NCBI RefSeq assembly: GCF_001037495.1
Contig: NZ_KQ089822.1
Coordinates: 3,305,938-3,369,937, forward strand
From: Citrobacter sp. MGH106
Lineage (GTDB): Bacteria; Pseudomonadota; Gammaproteobacteria; Enterobacterales; Enterobacteriaceae
DNA: 64,000 nucleotides
Direction of reading: 5' to 3'
The notes beneath the pieces are model-generated. The model was not told the DNA's origin and did no database searches. It saw only the letters and a list, made by a program, of their open reading frames with translations. Both the position numbers and the translations under genes were made by a program. Below, piece by piece: positions 32,934-44,553 of this stretch (positions are counted from its first letter, which is position 1; every line of letters starts with the position of its first letter).

Positions 32934-34361
32934 ATGTCATCTCGCCGCTACGGAAGTCAGTCTCTTCAACGCCTGCTTGGTCACTGGCAGGAAGTCCCTT
33001 CGCGGATGCCTCTCTGGCGGCAGCTGGCAGAAGCGCTGCGTCTACTGATACTCGATGGTCGGCTGGCACTGGATAGTCGATTGCCCGGCGAACGCGAACT
33101 CGCTGCCGTTTTGGAAGTGAGCCGGACAACCATCGCCAGCGCCCTGGCGCAGCTACGTGAAGAAGGGTATCTCGAAAGCCGCCACGGTAGTGGTTCAAGG
33201 GTGATCCTACCGGAACATATTCGCCTGGTCCCAACAAGGATGCACACCAGTACAGCGCTCGATCTCTCTACCGCGGCGCTCAGCGCCGGTCCGGAAATTC
33301 ATCAGGCTTACCAGCAGGCGCTGTTTGCTATGCCGCAACACCTGCTGAGTTCGGGCTATCTGTCGCAGGGATTACCTTCTTTGCGTGAATCCATCGCCCA
33401 ACATTATTGCGAACGCGGATTACCCACGCAGGCTGATGAGATAATGGTAGTGAATGGTGCGGTCAGCGGATTGGCGTTGATCCTGCGATTGCTCACGGGG
33501 CCAGGCGATCGCGTACTGGTTGATCATCCCACGTATCCGCTTGCCATTGCTGCGATTCAGGGTGCATCCTGCCGCCCCGTCGGTGTGTCACTGCCTGAAC
33601 ACGGCTGGGATACAGCCGGTCTGGTCGCCACTATCGCGCAAACTGCCCCGAGAATGGCCTACCTGATGCCAGATTTTCACAATCCAACCGGACGCTGTAT
33701 GGATGCTGCAACTCGCCAGGTCGTGGCCGATATCGCCGCCAGAACACATACAACACTGGTGGTGGACGAAACCATGGTCAACCTGTGGTATGACGCACCA
33801 CCGCCACCTCCGCTCGCCGCATACAATCGCGACGCCCCCATCATTCTGCTGGGTTCCGCGGGTAAGAGCTTCTGGGGAGGACTACGTCTGGGCTGGGTTC
33901 GCGCATCGTCACGTACTATTGCCGCGCTGGTACAGACCCGCGATACATTTGATCTGGGTTCACCCGTTCTTGAGCAACTCGCCACCGGCTGGCTGTTGGA
34001 TAACGCAGCCACTTTTCTTCCCGACAGAAGACAGTTGCTCACGACAAGACGTGATTTGTGCCGCGCTCTGATGAGCTCGCATTTCCCGGAGTGGCGTTTT
34101 ACCCACCCAGAGGGAGGATTATCTTTCTGGGTCGAATTACCTGACACGCTGGCGACATTATTTGCCACTCGTGCAGAAAATGCAGGCATTCAGCTTGGTA
34201 TCGGAACGCGTTTCGGTCTGGCTGGCGCATTCGATCGCTTCTTACGCATGCCTTTCGCGCTACCGGATGACACAATGCGTTCAGCCTTTAAGACGTTACA
34301 ACCAATTTGGGATGACCTGCGCTTACAGGCCAGTAGTGGAAAACTACGCAAAATAATCTAA
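32934..34361 (+). CDS. MocR-subfamily GntR regulator with aminotransferase-like domain (YczR-type)
   Basis: 475 residues. Residues 25-95 form a GntR winged helix ('LPGERELAAVLEVSRTTIASAL'), followed by a linker and a fold-type I aminotransferase-like domain. PLP ligands are present: 'HNPTG' at 249-253, Asp278 in 'VVDET', and Lys311 in 'GSAGKSFWGGLR' as the Schiff-base Lys. MocR proteins sense PLP or PLP-amino acid adducts. Divergent pairing with yczE identifies the YczR type and suggests it controls yczE. No clear Shine-Dalgarno is seen. Confidence 0.9.
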   Translation: MSSRRYGSQSLQRLLGHWQEVPSRMPLWRQLAEALRLLILDGRLALDSRLPGERELAAVLEVSRTTIASALAQLREEGYLESRHGSGSRVILPEHIRLVPTRMHTSTALDLSTAALSAGPEIHQAYQQALFAMPQHLLSSGYLSQGLPSLRESIAQHYCERGLPTQADEIMVVNGAVSGLALILRLLTGPGDRVLVDHPTYPLAIAAIQGASCRPVGVSLPEHGWDTAGLVATIAQTAPRMAYLMPDFHNPTGRCMDAATRQVVADIAARTHTTLVVDETMVNLWYDAPPPPPLAAYNRDAPIILLGSAGKSFWGGLRLGWVRASSRTIAALVQTRDTFDLGSPVLEQLATGWLLDNAATFLPDRRQLLTTRRDLCRALMSSHFPEWRFTHPEGGLSFWVELPDTLATLFATRAENAGIQLGIGTRFGLAGAFDRFLRMPFALPDDTMRSAFKTLQPIWDDLRLQASSGKLRKII

Positions 34362-34386
34362 GTAACGAGCCTAAAGGCTCGTTACT
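34361..34386. terminator. Hairpin after the MocR-type regulator
   Basis: AGTAACGAGCC (34361-34371), loop TAAA, GGCTCGTTACT (34376-34386): a perfect 11-bp stem starting in the stop codon, between converging genes. Confidence 0.75.
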
Positions 34387-34414
34387 TGCCATTGCCCATT
34401 AGAGGCAGACAACA

Positions 34415-34633
34415 TTACTGTTGGCGGGGAACCGGGAAGCCTTTCAGGGAGATAATAAAATTATCGCCGTCTTTTTTAATCTTTGCCCCGGCATCACACC
34501 AGTCAGAAGCGATACGGAAAAATTCATCACTGCCGACATTCCAGCTCAGGCGAACATGCTTCACATAACCGGAACGCAGCAATTCACAGGCTTCGCCATA
34601 ATTACAGGCGCTTGAGAGCGGTTGTTGTTTCAT
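34415..34633 (-). CDS. Unrecognised 72-residue protein, second gene of a coupled pair
   Basis: Starts 'MKQQPLSSACNYGEACELL' and ends 'ISLKGFPVPRQQ'. The ATG overlaps the stop of the gene upstream as ATGA, so the two are translationally coupled. Predicted pattern is helix, strand ('KHVRLSWNVG'), helix ('DEFFRIASDWCDAGA'), two strands ('NFIISLKG'), a compact alpha/beta domain. It has three Cys and no signal peptide or membrane segment. I do not recognise the family. Small size and coupling to a ribbon-helix-helix-like partner would suit a toxin or an effector of that partner, but nothing in the sequence proves it. Confidence 0.7.
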   Translation of the reverse strand: MKQQPLSSACNYGEACELLRSGYVKHVRLSWNVGSDEFFRIASDWCDAGAKIKKDGDNFIISLKGFPVPRQQ

Positions 34634-34881
34634 TTTTTCTTCTTCAGTAATCTGCGCAATGCTTTGATTTCTTTAGGAGTCAGTGCATCAACCACGGATT
34701 CTTCCGTATGCTGGCTGTCAATATCATCAGCGGAGACTCCCGCCTCTTCTACTGCGGAAAATGCAATAAGCAGCAGCTTTTCCGTTGATATACTTAAATT
34801 TTCATTATTCACTTCAGCGTAATGGCGAAGTTTTTCTTTTAGCGCTTCATCAATTTTGACGTTCAATACTGCGGTAGGCAT
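34630..34881 (-). CDS. Ribbon-helix-helix-like small protein, first gene of a coupled pair
   Basis: 83 residues. The N terminus 'TAVLNVKIDEALKEKLRHYA' followed by 'SISTEKLLLIAFSAVEEAG' has the strand-helix-helix spacing of CopG/RelB-type DNA-binding proteins. The middle is acidic ('DDIDSQHTEES') and the tail strongly basic ('KALRRLLKKKK'). AAGGA lies nine bases before ATG 34881. Its stop overlaps the next gene's ATG by four bases. It could be an antitoxin-repressor or a free-standing regulator. The fold call is by eye only. Confidence 0.7.
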   Translation of the reverse strand: MPTAVLNVKIDEALKEKLRHYAEVNNENLSISTEKLLLIAFSAVEEAGVSADDIDSQHTEESVVDALTPKEIKALRRLLKKKK

Positions 34882-34998
34882 CGTAATAAATCCTTGTGGT
34901 CAGCCAAAGCATAGCGGGTACAAGACCCATATCTTTCCGGCGAGATTGAGGCAGTAAAAACATCAAATAACATCCCTGAAACACAGTGACAGCATTTG

Positions 34999-35026
34999 AT
35001 GACAATAAAATGACATTACGATGACA
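34999..35026. repeat. Three ATGACA repeats at exact 11-bp phasing
   Basis: ATGACA occurs at 34999-35004, 35010-35015 and 35021-35026, each 11 bp apart. A weaker GTGACA is at 34986-34991. They lie 118-145 bp before the ATG of the ribbon-helix-helix-like gene and 45 bp past the 3' end of ffs. One-turn phasing is typical of operator arrays. A purine-rich run follows at 35027-35052. Confidence 0.7.
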
Positions 35027-35070
35027 AGAAAGAGAAGATTAAGAGAAGGAGATTGCAGTAAAGCAGAATT

Positions 35071-35184
35071 GGGTGGGGGCCCTGCCAGCTACATCCCGGC
35101 ACACACGTCATCTGCCTTGGCTGCTTCCTTCCGGACCTGACCTGGTAAACAGAGTAGTGTTGCGGGAGAACCAACAGAGCCCCC
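35071..35184 (-). ncRNA. ffs: 4.5S RNA (signal recognition particle RNA)
   Basis: The minus strand reads GGGGGCTCTGTTGGTTCTCC at the 5' end and GGCAGGGCCCCCACCC at the 3' end, total 114 nt as in E. coli. The apical region TCAGGTCCGGAAGGAAGCAG contains the GGAA tetraloop and the two internal loops that bind Ffh. The long hairpin pairs the two ends. It is essential for co-translational targeting of membrane proteins. Confidence 0.98.
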
Positions 35185-35216
35185 ATTGAGAGCGTTGTTA
35201 ACCAACGCGCAGGCGC

Positions 35217-35245
35217 ATTATCACTGCTGCACCCTGTAATTGCAA
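35217..35245 (-). promoter_or_regulatory. ffs promoter
   Basis: On the minus strand TTGCAA (35240-35245), a 17-bp spacer and GATAAT (35217-35222) are followed by a GC-rich discriminator, as in stringently controlled stable-RNA promoters. The predicted start near 35208 leaves a leader of about 24 nt, matching the RNase P-processed leader known for 4.5S RNA. Confidence 0.75.
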
Positions 35246-35335
35246 CCCATCCAGCATCGGATGCTGTTTTCTTGCTCAATGAGGCTTCACTCCCTCGCCA
35301 TTCCGGATTATGCTGGAAGATTATTGCAGGAATAA

Positions 35336-35650
35336 ATGATGGATATACAAGACTCTTTCCCCCAACGCGTCTGGCAAATCGTCGCCTCAATCCCGGAAGG
35401 ATTTGTCACCACTTATGGTGATGTCGCCCGGCTCGCCGGTTCACCGCGAGCAGCGCGCCAGGTGGGAGGTGTGCTAAAGAGACTCCCGGAAGGCAGCGCC
35501 CTGCCCTGGTATCGAGTTGTCAATCGCCATGGCGCAATATCCCTGACCGGTCCCGATCTACAACGACAGCGTCAGGCATTGCTGGCGGAAGGTGTGGTGG
35601 TTTCAGGTAGTGGGCAAATCGATTTGCAACGGTATCGCTGGGTGTATTAA
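35336..35650 (+). CDS. atl: Alkyltransferase-like protein Atl (YbaZ)
   Basis: 104 residues, related to O6-alkylguanine transferase DNA-binding domains. The active-site PCHR of MGMT is 'PWYRV' here, so the acceptor Cys is Trp, and the His found in E. coli 'PWHRV' is Tyr. ATL proteins flip and bind O6-alkylguanine without repairing it and hand lesions to nucleotide excision repair. The conserved 'GDVARLAGSPRAARQVGGVL' DNA-binding region is intact. AGGAA precedes ATG 35336; a second ATG follows at once. Confidence 0.92.
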   Translation: MMDIQDSFPQRVWQIVASIPEGFVTTYGDVARLAGSPRAARQVGGVLKRLPEGSALPWYRVVNRHGAISLTGPDLQRQRQALLAEGVVVSGSGQIDLQRYRWVY

Positions 35651-35672
35651 CCCTCTCCTGACGGAGAGGGTT
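35649..35672. terminator. Bidirectional terminator between atl and ybaY
   Basis: AACCCTCTCC (35649-35658), loop TGAC, GGAGAGGGTT (35663-35672): a perfect 10-bp stem starting in the atl stop codon, between converging genes. Confidence 0.8.
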
Positions 35673-35682
35673 ATAAACTGCA

Positions 35683-36252
35683 TTAATACTGTGTGGGAGC
35701 AGGAACGGCAGAAGAAGGATTCACCTGGGTCGGAGAAGTCGAAGGAACCGTAGTCGCTGCCCCGCCACCTGCCTGCACCGGTACTTCCGTATGCTGAACA
35801 GGAACCAGCGTCAGATCGGCTTTAGTTCCGCCCTGATTGATGACTGGCTGAACAGTATCGGTAATAAAGACCAGCTTATCATTCACCATGATAGCCGCAC
35901 TCAGCAGGATGCGTGCATTGGGCTGAATATCTGCCGGGTTAAACGGGAGCACGAAGCTGAATGGCGCTTGCTTGCCCTCGGTTCGAACCGCTTTTTGTGA
36001 CAGCACTTTTGACGGAGCATCGGCCAGTGAAGCATCCGACAACGTGACGGTCAGCACAGCATCCGGTGGCAAAGCGACTTTCTGGCGGATCCAAACTGTA
36101 CCAGAAACATTCGGCTGTTGAATTTTTGACTGTGTGTCAGCAATTGACGTATTAGGGCTTGGCGCAGGTGTCTGAATATCTGCACTTTTATCAGCACAGG
36201 CCGCCAGCGCGACCGCAACCGCTAAACCACTTACCATGTGCACGAGTTTCAT
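35683..36252 (-). CDS. ybaY: YbaY family lipoprotein
   Basis: 189 residues. A lipoprotein signal ends at 'LAAC' with Cys19; the +2 residue is Ala, so outer-membrane sorting is expected. A YscW-type beta domain follows ('VSGTVWIRQKVALPPDAVLTVTL', about 49-150). The tail is rich in Pro, Ser, Thr ('TTVPSTSPTQVNPSS'). Function is unknown. It is divergent from tesB. Confidence 0.93.
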   Translation of the reverse strand: MKLVHMVSGLAVAVALAACADKSADIQTPAPSPNTSIADTQSKIQQPNVSGTVWIRQKVALPPDAVLTVTLSDASLADAPSKVLSQKAVRTEGKQAPFSFVLPFNPADIQPNARILLSAAIMVNDKLVFITDTVQPVINQGGTKADLTLVPVQHTEVPVQAGGGAATTVPSTSPTQVNPSSAVPAPTQY

Positions 36253-36464
36253 TAAATTCTCCTTATCATCTATGCACCAGCGAGAACTATCCCCGCCAGA
36301 AGAGTGGTTAACAAAAACATAACGTGACTAAGTGTGGCACAAATCAGCTATTTTTGCCTGTAATAGACCTGTTATTCAGACAATTGCACCCATCGGACCA
36401 CTTTCAAAATTGCGTTATACTCTGCCTACCTCGCTGCGACATCGATATCACCTGGAGAGCACGT

Positions 36465-37325
36465 ATGAGTCTGGCACTGAAAAATTTGCTGACATTGTTG
36501 AATCTGGAAAAAATTGAAGAAGGACTCTTTCGGGGCCAAAGTGAAGACTTAGGGTTGCGTCAGGTTTTTGGGGGACAGGTCGTCGGCCAGGCGCTGTACG
36601 CCGCAAAAGAGACCGTGCCGGAAGAACGTCTGGTGCACTCTTTCCATAGCTACTTTTTACGCCCGGGAGATAGCCAAAAACCGATAATCTACGATGTAGA
36701 AGTTCTGCGCGATGGTAACAGCTTCAGCGCTCGCCGCATTGCCGCTATTCAGAACGGGAAACCCATTTTTTATATGACCGCCTCTTTTCAGGCGCCGGAA
36801 GACGGGTTTGAACATCAAAAAACCATGCCTGCCGCACCGGGCCCAGAAGAGCTGAAATCGGAAACGGAAATTGCCCGCTCTGTGGCTCATCTGCTGCCGC
36901 CGCTGTTGAAAGAAAAGTTTATCAACGACCGTCCGCTGGAGGTTCGTCCAGTAGAGTTTCATAACCCGTTAAAAGGTCATGTTGCCGAACCAACCCGTCA
37001 GGTGTGGATCCGTGCCAACGGCACGCTGCAGGACGATTTGCGCGTACATCAATACCTCCTTGGCTACGCTTCTGATCTGAATTTCCTGCCCGTTGCGCTG
37101 CAACCGTACGGCATTGGTTTCCTGGAGAAAGGTATTCAAATAGCCACTATCGACCATTCGATGTGGTTCCATCGTCCTTTCAATATCAATGAATGGTTGC
37201 TGTATAACGTGGAGAGCACTTCCGCCTCCGGAGCCAGGGGCTTTGTTCGTGGGGAGTTTTATACTCAGGACGGCGTGCTGGTAGCTTCTACCGTACAGGA
37301 AGGGGTCATGCGTAACCGTAATTAA
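36465..37325 (+). CDS. tesB: Acyl-CoA thioesterase II
   Basis: 286 residues from ATG 36465, preceded by TGGAGAG; an in-frame extension to 36324 was rejected because its residues match nothing in the family. A double hot-dog enzyme: '[12 protein letters not shown]' in the first domain and '[13 protein letters not shown]' and '[12 protein letters not shown]' in the second, which hold the Asp, Thr and Gln active-site residues. It hydrolyses medium- and long-chain acyl-CoAs. A strong hairpin follows. Confidence 0.97.
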   Translation: MSLALKNLLTLLNLEKIEEGLFRGQSEDLGLRQVFGGQVVGQALYAAKETVPEERLVHSFHSYFLRPGDSQKPIIYDVEVLRDGNSFSARRIAAIQNGKPIFYMTASFQAPEDGFEHQKTMPAAPGPEELKSETEIARSVAHLLPPLLKEKFINDRPLEVRPVEFHNPLKGHVAEPTRQVWIRANGTLQDDLRVHQYLLGYASDLNFLPVALQPYGIGFLEKGIQIATIDHSMWFHRPFNINEWLLYNVESTSASGARGFVRGEFYTQDGVLVASTVQEGVMRNRN

Positions 37326-37333
37326 TAAATGCC

Positions 37334-37372
37334 GGTTTCGGCCTACAAGCATACTCGTTGTAGGCCGAAACC
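37334..37372. repeat. Strong hairpin between tesB and amtB
   Basis: GGTTTCGGCCTACAA (37334-37348) pairs perfectly with TTGTAGGCCGAAACC (37358-37372). It contains the GGCCTAC module of REP elements and lies between converging genes, so it may act as a two-way terminator. Confidence 0.8.
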
Positions 37373-37385
37373 AGCAGTCGAGGGA

Positions 37386-38672
37386 TCACGCGTTGTAGGC
37401 GTTTTCACCGTGGCTGTTAACATCCAACCCTTCACGCTCCTGCTCTTCCGGTACACGCAGCCCCACGGTCATATCTGCCAGCTTATAACCGATGAACGCT
37501 ACCACGCCGGACCAGACGATGGTAATCGCTACACTTTCCAGTTGAACCAGTAGCTGATGCCCCATTGTAACGCCTTCAGCAAAGCCCACTCCCCCCAGCG
37601 AGCTGGCTGCAAATACCCCGGTCAGGATACAGCCAACAATGCCGCAGACACCGTGGACACCGAACACGTCACAGGGGTCATCGACACGCAGAAAACGTTT
37701 CAGCATCGTCACCCCCCACAAGCCAGCCAGACCGGCAATGACTCCGATGATCAGCGCCCCACCAACTCCGATATAGCCACAGGCAGGCGTCACGCCAACC
37801 AGACCTGCAATAGCACCGGAGCATGCACCTAATAAAGATGGTTTGCCACGCAATGCCCACTCACCGAAGATCCACCCCAGGATGGCAGCAGCAGTGGCAA
37901 CAACTGTATTCACAAATGCCAGCGCAGCGATTTCATTTGCCGTTCCTGCAGAACCGGCATTAAAACCAAACCAGCCGATATAGAGGATAGCGGTACCGGT
38001 AAAGACCATTGGCAGGTTATGCGGTTTAAAGGCTTCTTTGCCAAACCCAACACGTTTGCCAATCAGATAAGCCCCAACTAAACCGGCAATCGCCGCGTTA
38101 ATATGTACAACCGTTCCGCCAGCAAAATCCAGAGCGCCATGGGAAGCCAGCAGTCCACCGCCCCATACCATATGCGCGATAGGGATGTAGGAAAGCGTTA
38201 GCCACACCACCACAAAAATCAGTACCGCAGAGAAGCGGATTCGTTCAGCCAGTGCACCGACGATAAGCCCAACGGTAATGCAGGCGAACGAGCCCTGGAA
38301 AGCAACGTGGATATACTGATAGAAACTCCCCGTAACCGCCGTCAGCGCGATGCTTTTCAGCATTACCCAGTTGAAGTTACCGAAGAAATTATTCCCCTCG
38401 CCAAAAGCCAGCGAGTAGCCATAAACAACCCATAAAATGCAGACCAGCGCGAACGTCACTGTGACCTGAGTCAGCATCGATAAGACGTTCTTACCGCGAA
38501 TCAAACCGCCGTAGAACAGCGCGATGCCCGGAATGGTCATAAACAGCACCAATGCGGTGCAAATCATCATAAAGGCATTATCAGCTTTATCTGCGACTGC
38601 CGGTGCCGCCATCGCCAGCCCCGGCAGCAACGCCAGTGAAGCAATACCCGTTTTCATCGTTGCTATCTTCAT
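37386..38672 (-). CDS. amtB: Ammonium channel AmtB
   Basis: 428 residues from ATG 38672 (AGGAAA upstream; a start six codons earlier lies before the ribosome site). A signal peptide ends near 'AMA' at 22, as in E. coli AmtB. Eleven membrane helices follow with 'HGALDFAGGTVVHINA', which holds the first pore His, and 'FGVHGVCGIVG' with the second. GlnK blocks the channel when nitrogen is sufficient. It is 31 bases behind glnK in one operon. Confidence 0.98.
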   Translation of the reverse strand: MKIATMKTGIASLALLPGLAMAAPAVADKADNAFMMICTALVLFMTIPGIALFYGGLIRGKNVLSMLTQVTVTFALVCILWVVYGYSLAFGEGNNFFGNFNWVMLKSIALTAVTGSFYQYIHVAFQGSFACITVGLIVGALAERIRFSAVLIFVVVWLTLSYIPIAHMVWGGGLLASHGALDFAGGTVVHINAAIAGLVGAYLIGKRVGFGKEAFKPHNLPMVFTGTAILYIGWFGFNAGSAGTANEIAALAFVNTVVATAAAILGWIFGEWALRGKPSLLGACSGAIAGLVGVTPACGYIGVGGALIIGVIAGLAGLWGVTMLKRFLRVDDPCDVFGVHGVCGIVGCILTGVFAASSLGGVGFAEGVTMGHQLLVQLESVAITIVWSGVVAFIGYKLADMTVGLRVPEEQEREGLDVNSHGENAYNA

Positions 38673-38703
38673 TTTTTGGTTTCCTATCACTGTGTGCCAG
38701 AAG

Positions 38704-39042
38704 TTACAGTGCGGCTTCGTCGGCTTCGCCGGTACGAATGCGAATCACACGTTGCAGCTCGGCGACGAATATTTTGCCGTCGCCAATTTTTCCGGTGTAG
38801 GCCGCCTTACTGATGACATCAATAACTTCATCAAGCTGGTCGTCGGCAATTGCCACATCAATCTTCACCTTCGGTAAAAAATTGACGCTGTATTCGGCCC
38901 CCCGGTACAACTCGGCATGGCCCTTCTGTCGTCCAAAGCCCTTCACTTCGGTGACGGTCAGCCCCTGAATACCAATAGACGACAGTGCTTCACGGACGTC
39001 TTCCAGTTTGAACGGTTTGATTACCACGGTAACCAGCTTCAT
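38704..39042 (-). CDS. glnK: PII nitrogen-signalling protein GlnK
   Basis: 112 residues from ATG 39042. The T-loop 'GHAELYRGAEYSVN' carries Tyr51, the uridylylation site. It binds ATP/ADP and 2-oxoglutarate and seals AmtB when deuridylylated. The upstream region has a consensus sigma-54 promoter, so NtrC-dependent expression under nitrogen limitation is expected for glnK-amtB. Confidence 0.98.
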   Translation of the reverse strand: MKLVTVVIKPFKLEDVREALSSIGIQGLTVTEVKGFGRQKGHAELYRGAEYSVNFLPKVKIDVAIADDQLDEVIDVISKAAYTGKIGDGKIFVAELQRVIRIRTGEADEAAL

Positions 39043-39095
39043 AGATCCCCTCCAGTCAGAATTCAGTAGTGGCTGCAGATACACGGGATGAATAT

Positions 39096-39111
39096 TGCAA
39101 GGGGTGTGCCA
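39096..39111 (-). promoter_or_regulatory. Sigma-54 promoter of glnK-amtB
   Basis: Minus-strand TGGCAC-ACCCC-TTGCA is a perfect -24/-12 RpoN element, about 54 bp upstream of the glnK ATG. Confidence 0.93.
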
Positions 39112-39215
39112 GGAATCGAAAAAACAGAAATGGACCGTTATTTAGTGCAGAAAACAGGGGATCGAGTTGAAAGGCTGAAACGTGATGTACATCAGAAACA
39201 ATAAATGGAAAGAAA

Positions 39216-39243
39216 AACGCACCATGACAGTGCATGATGCGTT
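39216..39243 (-). terminator. mdlAB terminator, containing an NtrC-box-like sequence
   Basis: On the minus strand AACGCA-T-CATG and CATG-G-TGCGTT form a stem followed by TTTCTTT, a good terminator 44 bp after mdlB. The same bases (39218-39234) read TGCACTGTCATGGTGCG on the minus strand, close to the NtrC consensus, 106 bp upstream of the sigma-54 promoter. Confidence 0.65.
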
Positions 39244-39286
39244 ATTTTTTTGCACCAACAGCGTTGGCTACAGCGAAGCTGGTGCA

Positions 39287-42830
<3,544 letters not shown>

Positions 42831-42874
42831 GCGTTATGTCCTGACTTGATTTTCGGCAATGACCGCCGGAAGAA

Positions 42875-43333
42875 TTATTCAATAGGTAGAGCAGTAGTAT
42901 ATTTAATCTGTTCCATGGCAAAGCTTGAGGTAACGTCCGATAGCCCCGGTACGCTGTTCACCAGGCGCTTGTAGAAATCATCATAACGTTTCATATCGGC
43001 GACCTGAACCCGCATCAGGTAGTCGTACTCCCCCGCCATACGCCAGAAACCCAGTACCTCCGGCATGCCGGTGACTTCAGTGACAAAGCGGCAATACCAT
43101 TCACTGCTGTGATGCTGGGTCTTAATCAACACAAATGCGGTTAAACCCAGCCCCAGTTTTTCCGGATCCAGTAGCGCGACTTTACCGAGGAGTACGCCGT
43201 CATCCTCCAGCCTCTTGAGTCGCTTCCAGCAGGGAGTGGTGGTCAGATTAACGGCATCCGCCAATGCCTGCAAAGAAAGGGTGCAGTCCTGTTGCAGTAA
43301 GCCGAGCAGCTTACGGTCAATTTTGTCTAACAT
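42875..43333 (-). CDS. decR: Lrp/AsnC-family cysteine-responsive regulator DecR (YbaO)
   Basis: 152 residues from ATG 43333 with GGAG five bases upstream; an in-frame GTG two codons earlier was rejected. N-terminal helix-turn-helix '[21 protein letters not shown]', then a RAM ligand domain. In E. coli DecR activates cysteine-detoxifying genes in response to cysteine. Here it is divergent from cdsH, a cysteine desulfhydrase, which is its likely target. Confidence 0.95.
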   Translation of the reverse strand: MLDKIDRKLLGLLQQDCTLSLQALADAVNLTTTPCWKRLKRLEDDGVLLGKVALLDPEKLGLGLTAFVLIKTQHHSSEWYCRFVTEVTGMPEVLGFWRMAGEYDYLMRVQVADMKRYDDFYKRLVNSVPGLSDVTSSFAMEQIKYTTALPIE

Positions 43334-43445
43334 ATCCACTCCACAGAGAAGAATTTTCTCCTTACATTCTATTTTAAAGGCTAAATGGCAACAATTTTTT
43401 CCGTGCTTTTCGCTAATCTAGGCACAAAATGACAAATGGATATTA

Positions 43446-44501
43446 ATGATGAATAGATCCTGGGTTAAAAACGCCATTAATGAAATCAATGCGGATTATC
43501 AGCGCTCCGCAGATACGCATCTCATTCGCCTGTCACTCCCGGCGTTTCCAGGTATTCAGCTCTACCTGAAAGATGAGAGTACGCATCCAACTGGCAGCCT
43601 GAAGCATCGACTGGCGCGTTCATTGTTCCTGTACGGATTGTGTAATGGCTGGATCAAAGAAGGCACCACCATTATTGAATCGTCTTCGGGGTCAACGGCG
43701 GTTTCAGAAGCCTATTTCGCCCGGCTGTTAGGACTGCCGTTTATTGCCGTTATGCCTTCCTGTACGGCAAAACGTAAAATTGAACAGATTGAGTTTTACG
43801 GCGGCCGTTGTCATTTTGTGGAAAGCGCCTGCGAAATTTATGCTGCGTCCGAGCAACTGGCACGTGAACTAAACGGTCATTACATGGATCAATTCACCTA
43901 CGCCGAACGCGCTACCGACTGGCGTGGCAATAACAACATTGCCGACAGCATCTTCCGCCAGATGGAATGTGAACCCAACCCCGTTCCCAGACATATCGTG
44001 ATGAGCGCCGGAACCGGTGGTACATCAGCAACGATAGGCCGCTATATTCGCTGCCAGGGTTATGACACTCATCTGATGGTAGTTGACCCGGAAAACTCTG
44101 TCTTTCTGCCATACTGGCAGGATCGTGATGCCACGTTACGCAGCCCTGTGGGAAGTAAAATTGAGGGTATCGGTCGCCCGCGCGTAGAACCGTCTTTCAT
44201 TCCCGATGTCGTCGATGAAATGCTGCGCGTACCGGATGCAGCCAGCGTTGCCACTGCACATTGGCTGGAAACACAGTTGGGCCGAAAAGTCGGTGCCTCA
44301 ACAGGAACCAATATGTGGGGAACGTTACAACTTGCCGCCCGCATGCGCGATGCAGGAGAAACTGGCTCGTTGGTGACGCTTCTGTGCGACAGCGGCGAAC
44401 GCTATCTTGAGACTTACTACAACCCGCAATGGGTCAGTGTGCATATCGGTGATTTAGCGCCATGGAAAGCGGAAATATCCCGGTTACTGAATATCGACTA
44501 A
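43446..44501 (+). CDS. cdsH: PLP-dependent L-cysteine desulfhydrase CdsH
   Basis: 351 residues, fold-type II PLP enzyme of the cysteine synthase/cystathionine beta-synthase family. Lys53 in '[10 protein letters not shown]' is the Schiff-base Lys, '[11 protein letters not shown]' the substrate loop, and '[12 protein letters not shown]' the phosphate loop. It matches the Salmonella CdsH, which degrades cysteine to pyruvate, sulfide and ammonia, and which is also next to ybaO. ATG 43446 and 43449 are both possible; the ribosome site is weak. Confidence 0.88.
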   Translation: MMNRSWVKNAINEINADYQRSADTHLIRLSLPAFPGIQLYLKDESTHPTGSLKHRLARSLFLYGLCNGWIKEGTTIIESSSGSTAVSEAYFARLLGLPFIAVMPSCTAKRKIEQIEFYGGRCHFVESACEIYAASEQLARELNGHYMDQFTYAERATDWRGNNNIADSIFRQMECEPNPVPRHIVMSAGTGGTSATIGRYIRCQGYDTHLMVVDPENSVFLPYWQDRDATLRSPVGSKIEGIGRPRVEPSFIPDVVDEMLRVPDAASVATAHWLETQLGRKVGASTGTNMWGTLQLAARMRDAGETGSLVTLLCDSGERYLETYYNPQWVSVHIGDLAPWKAEISRLLNID

Positions 44502-44514
44502 AGCAGATAAAAAA

Positions 44515-44538
44515 AAGCCAGACCTAAAGGTCTGGCTT
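44515..44538. terminator. Bidirectional terminator between cdsH and cof
   Basis: AAGCCAGACC (44515-44524), loop TAAA, GGTCTGGCTT (44529-44538). On the minus strand a T run follows, ending cof; it also sits 14 bases after the cdsH stop. Confidence 0.88.
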
Positions 44539-44553
44539 GCTGGAAGGGATCTC

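Noticed and set aside
34986..35026. CRISPR-like array
   Set aside because: The units are six bases at 11-bp spacing, with no spacers and no cas genes nearby. An operator-like array is the better reading. No CRISPR is visible elsewhere in the window.
37386..38690. amtB start at the first in-frame ATG (38690)
   Set aside because: The ribosome site AGGAAA lies after that ATG and before 38672, and the signal peptide starts at 38672.
39251..39286. TGCACCA...TGGTGCA as an NtrC site
   Set aside because: The half-sites are 22 bases apart, too far for one NtrC dimer. It is more simply a hairpin at the mdlB 3' end, without a T tract on the mdlB strand.
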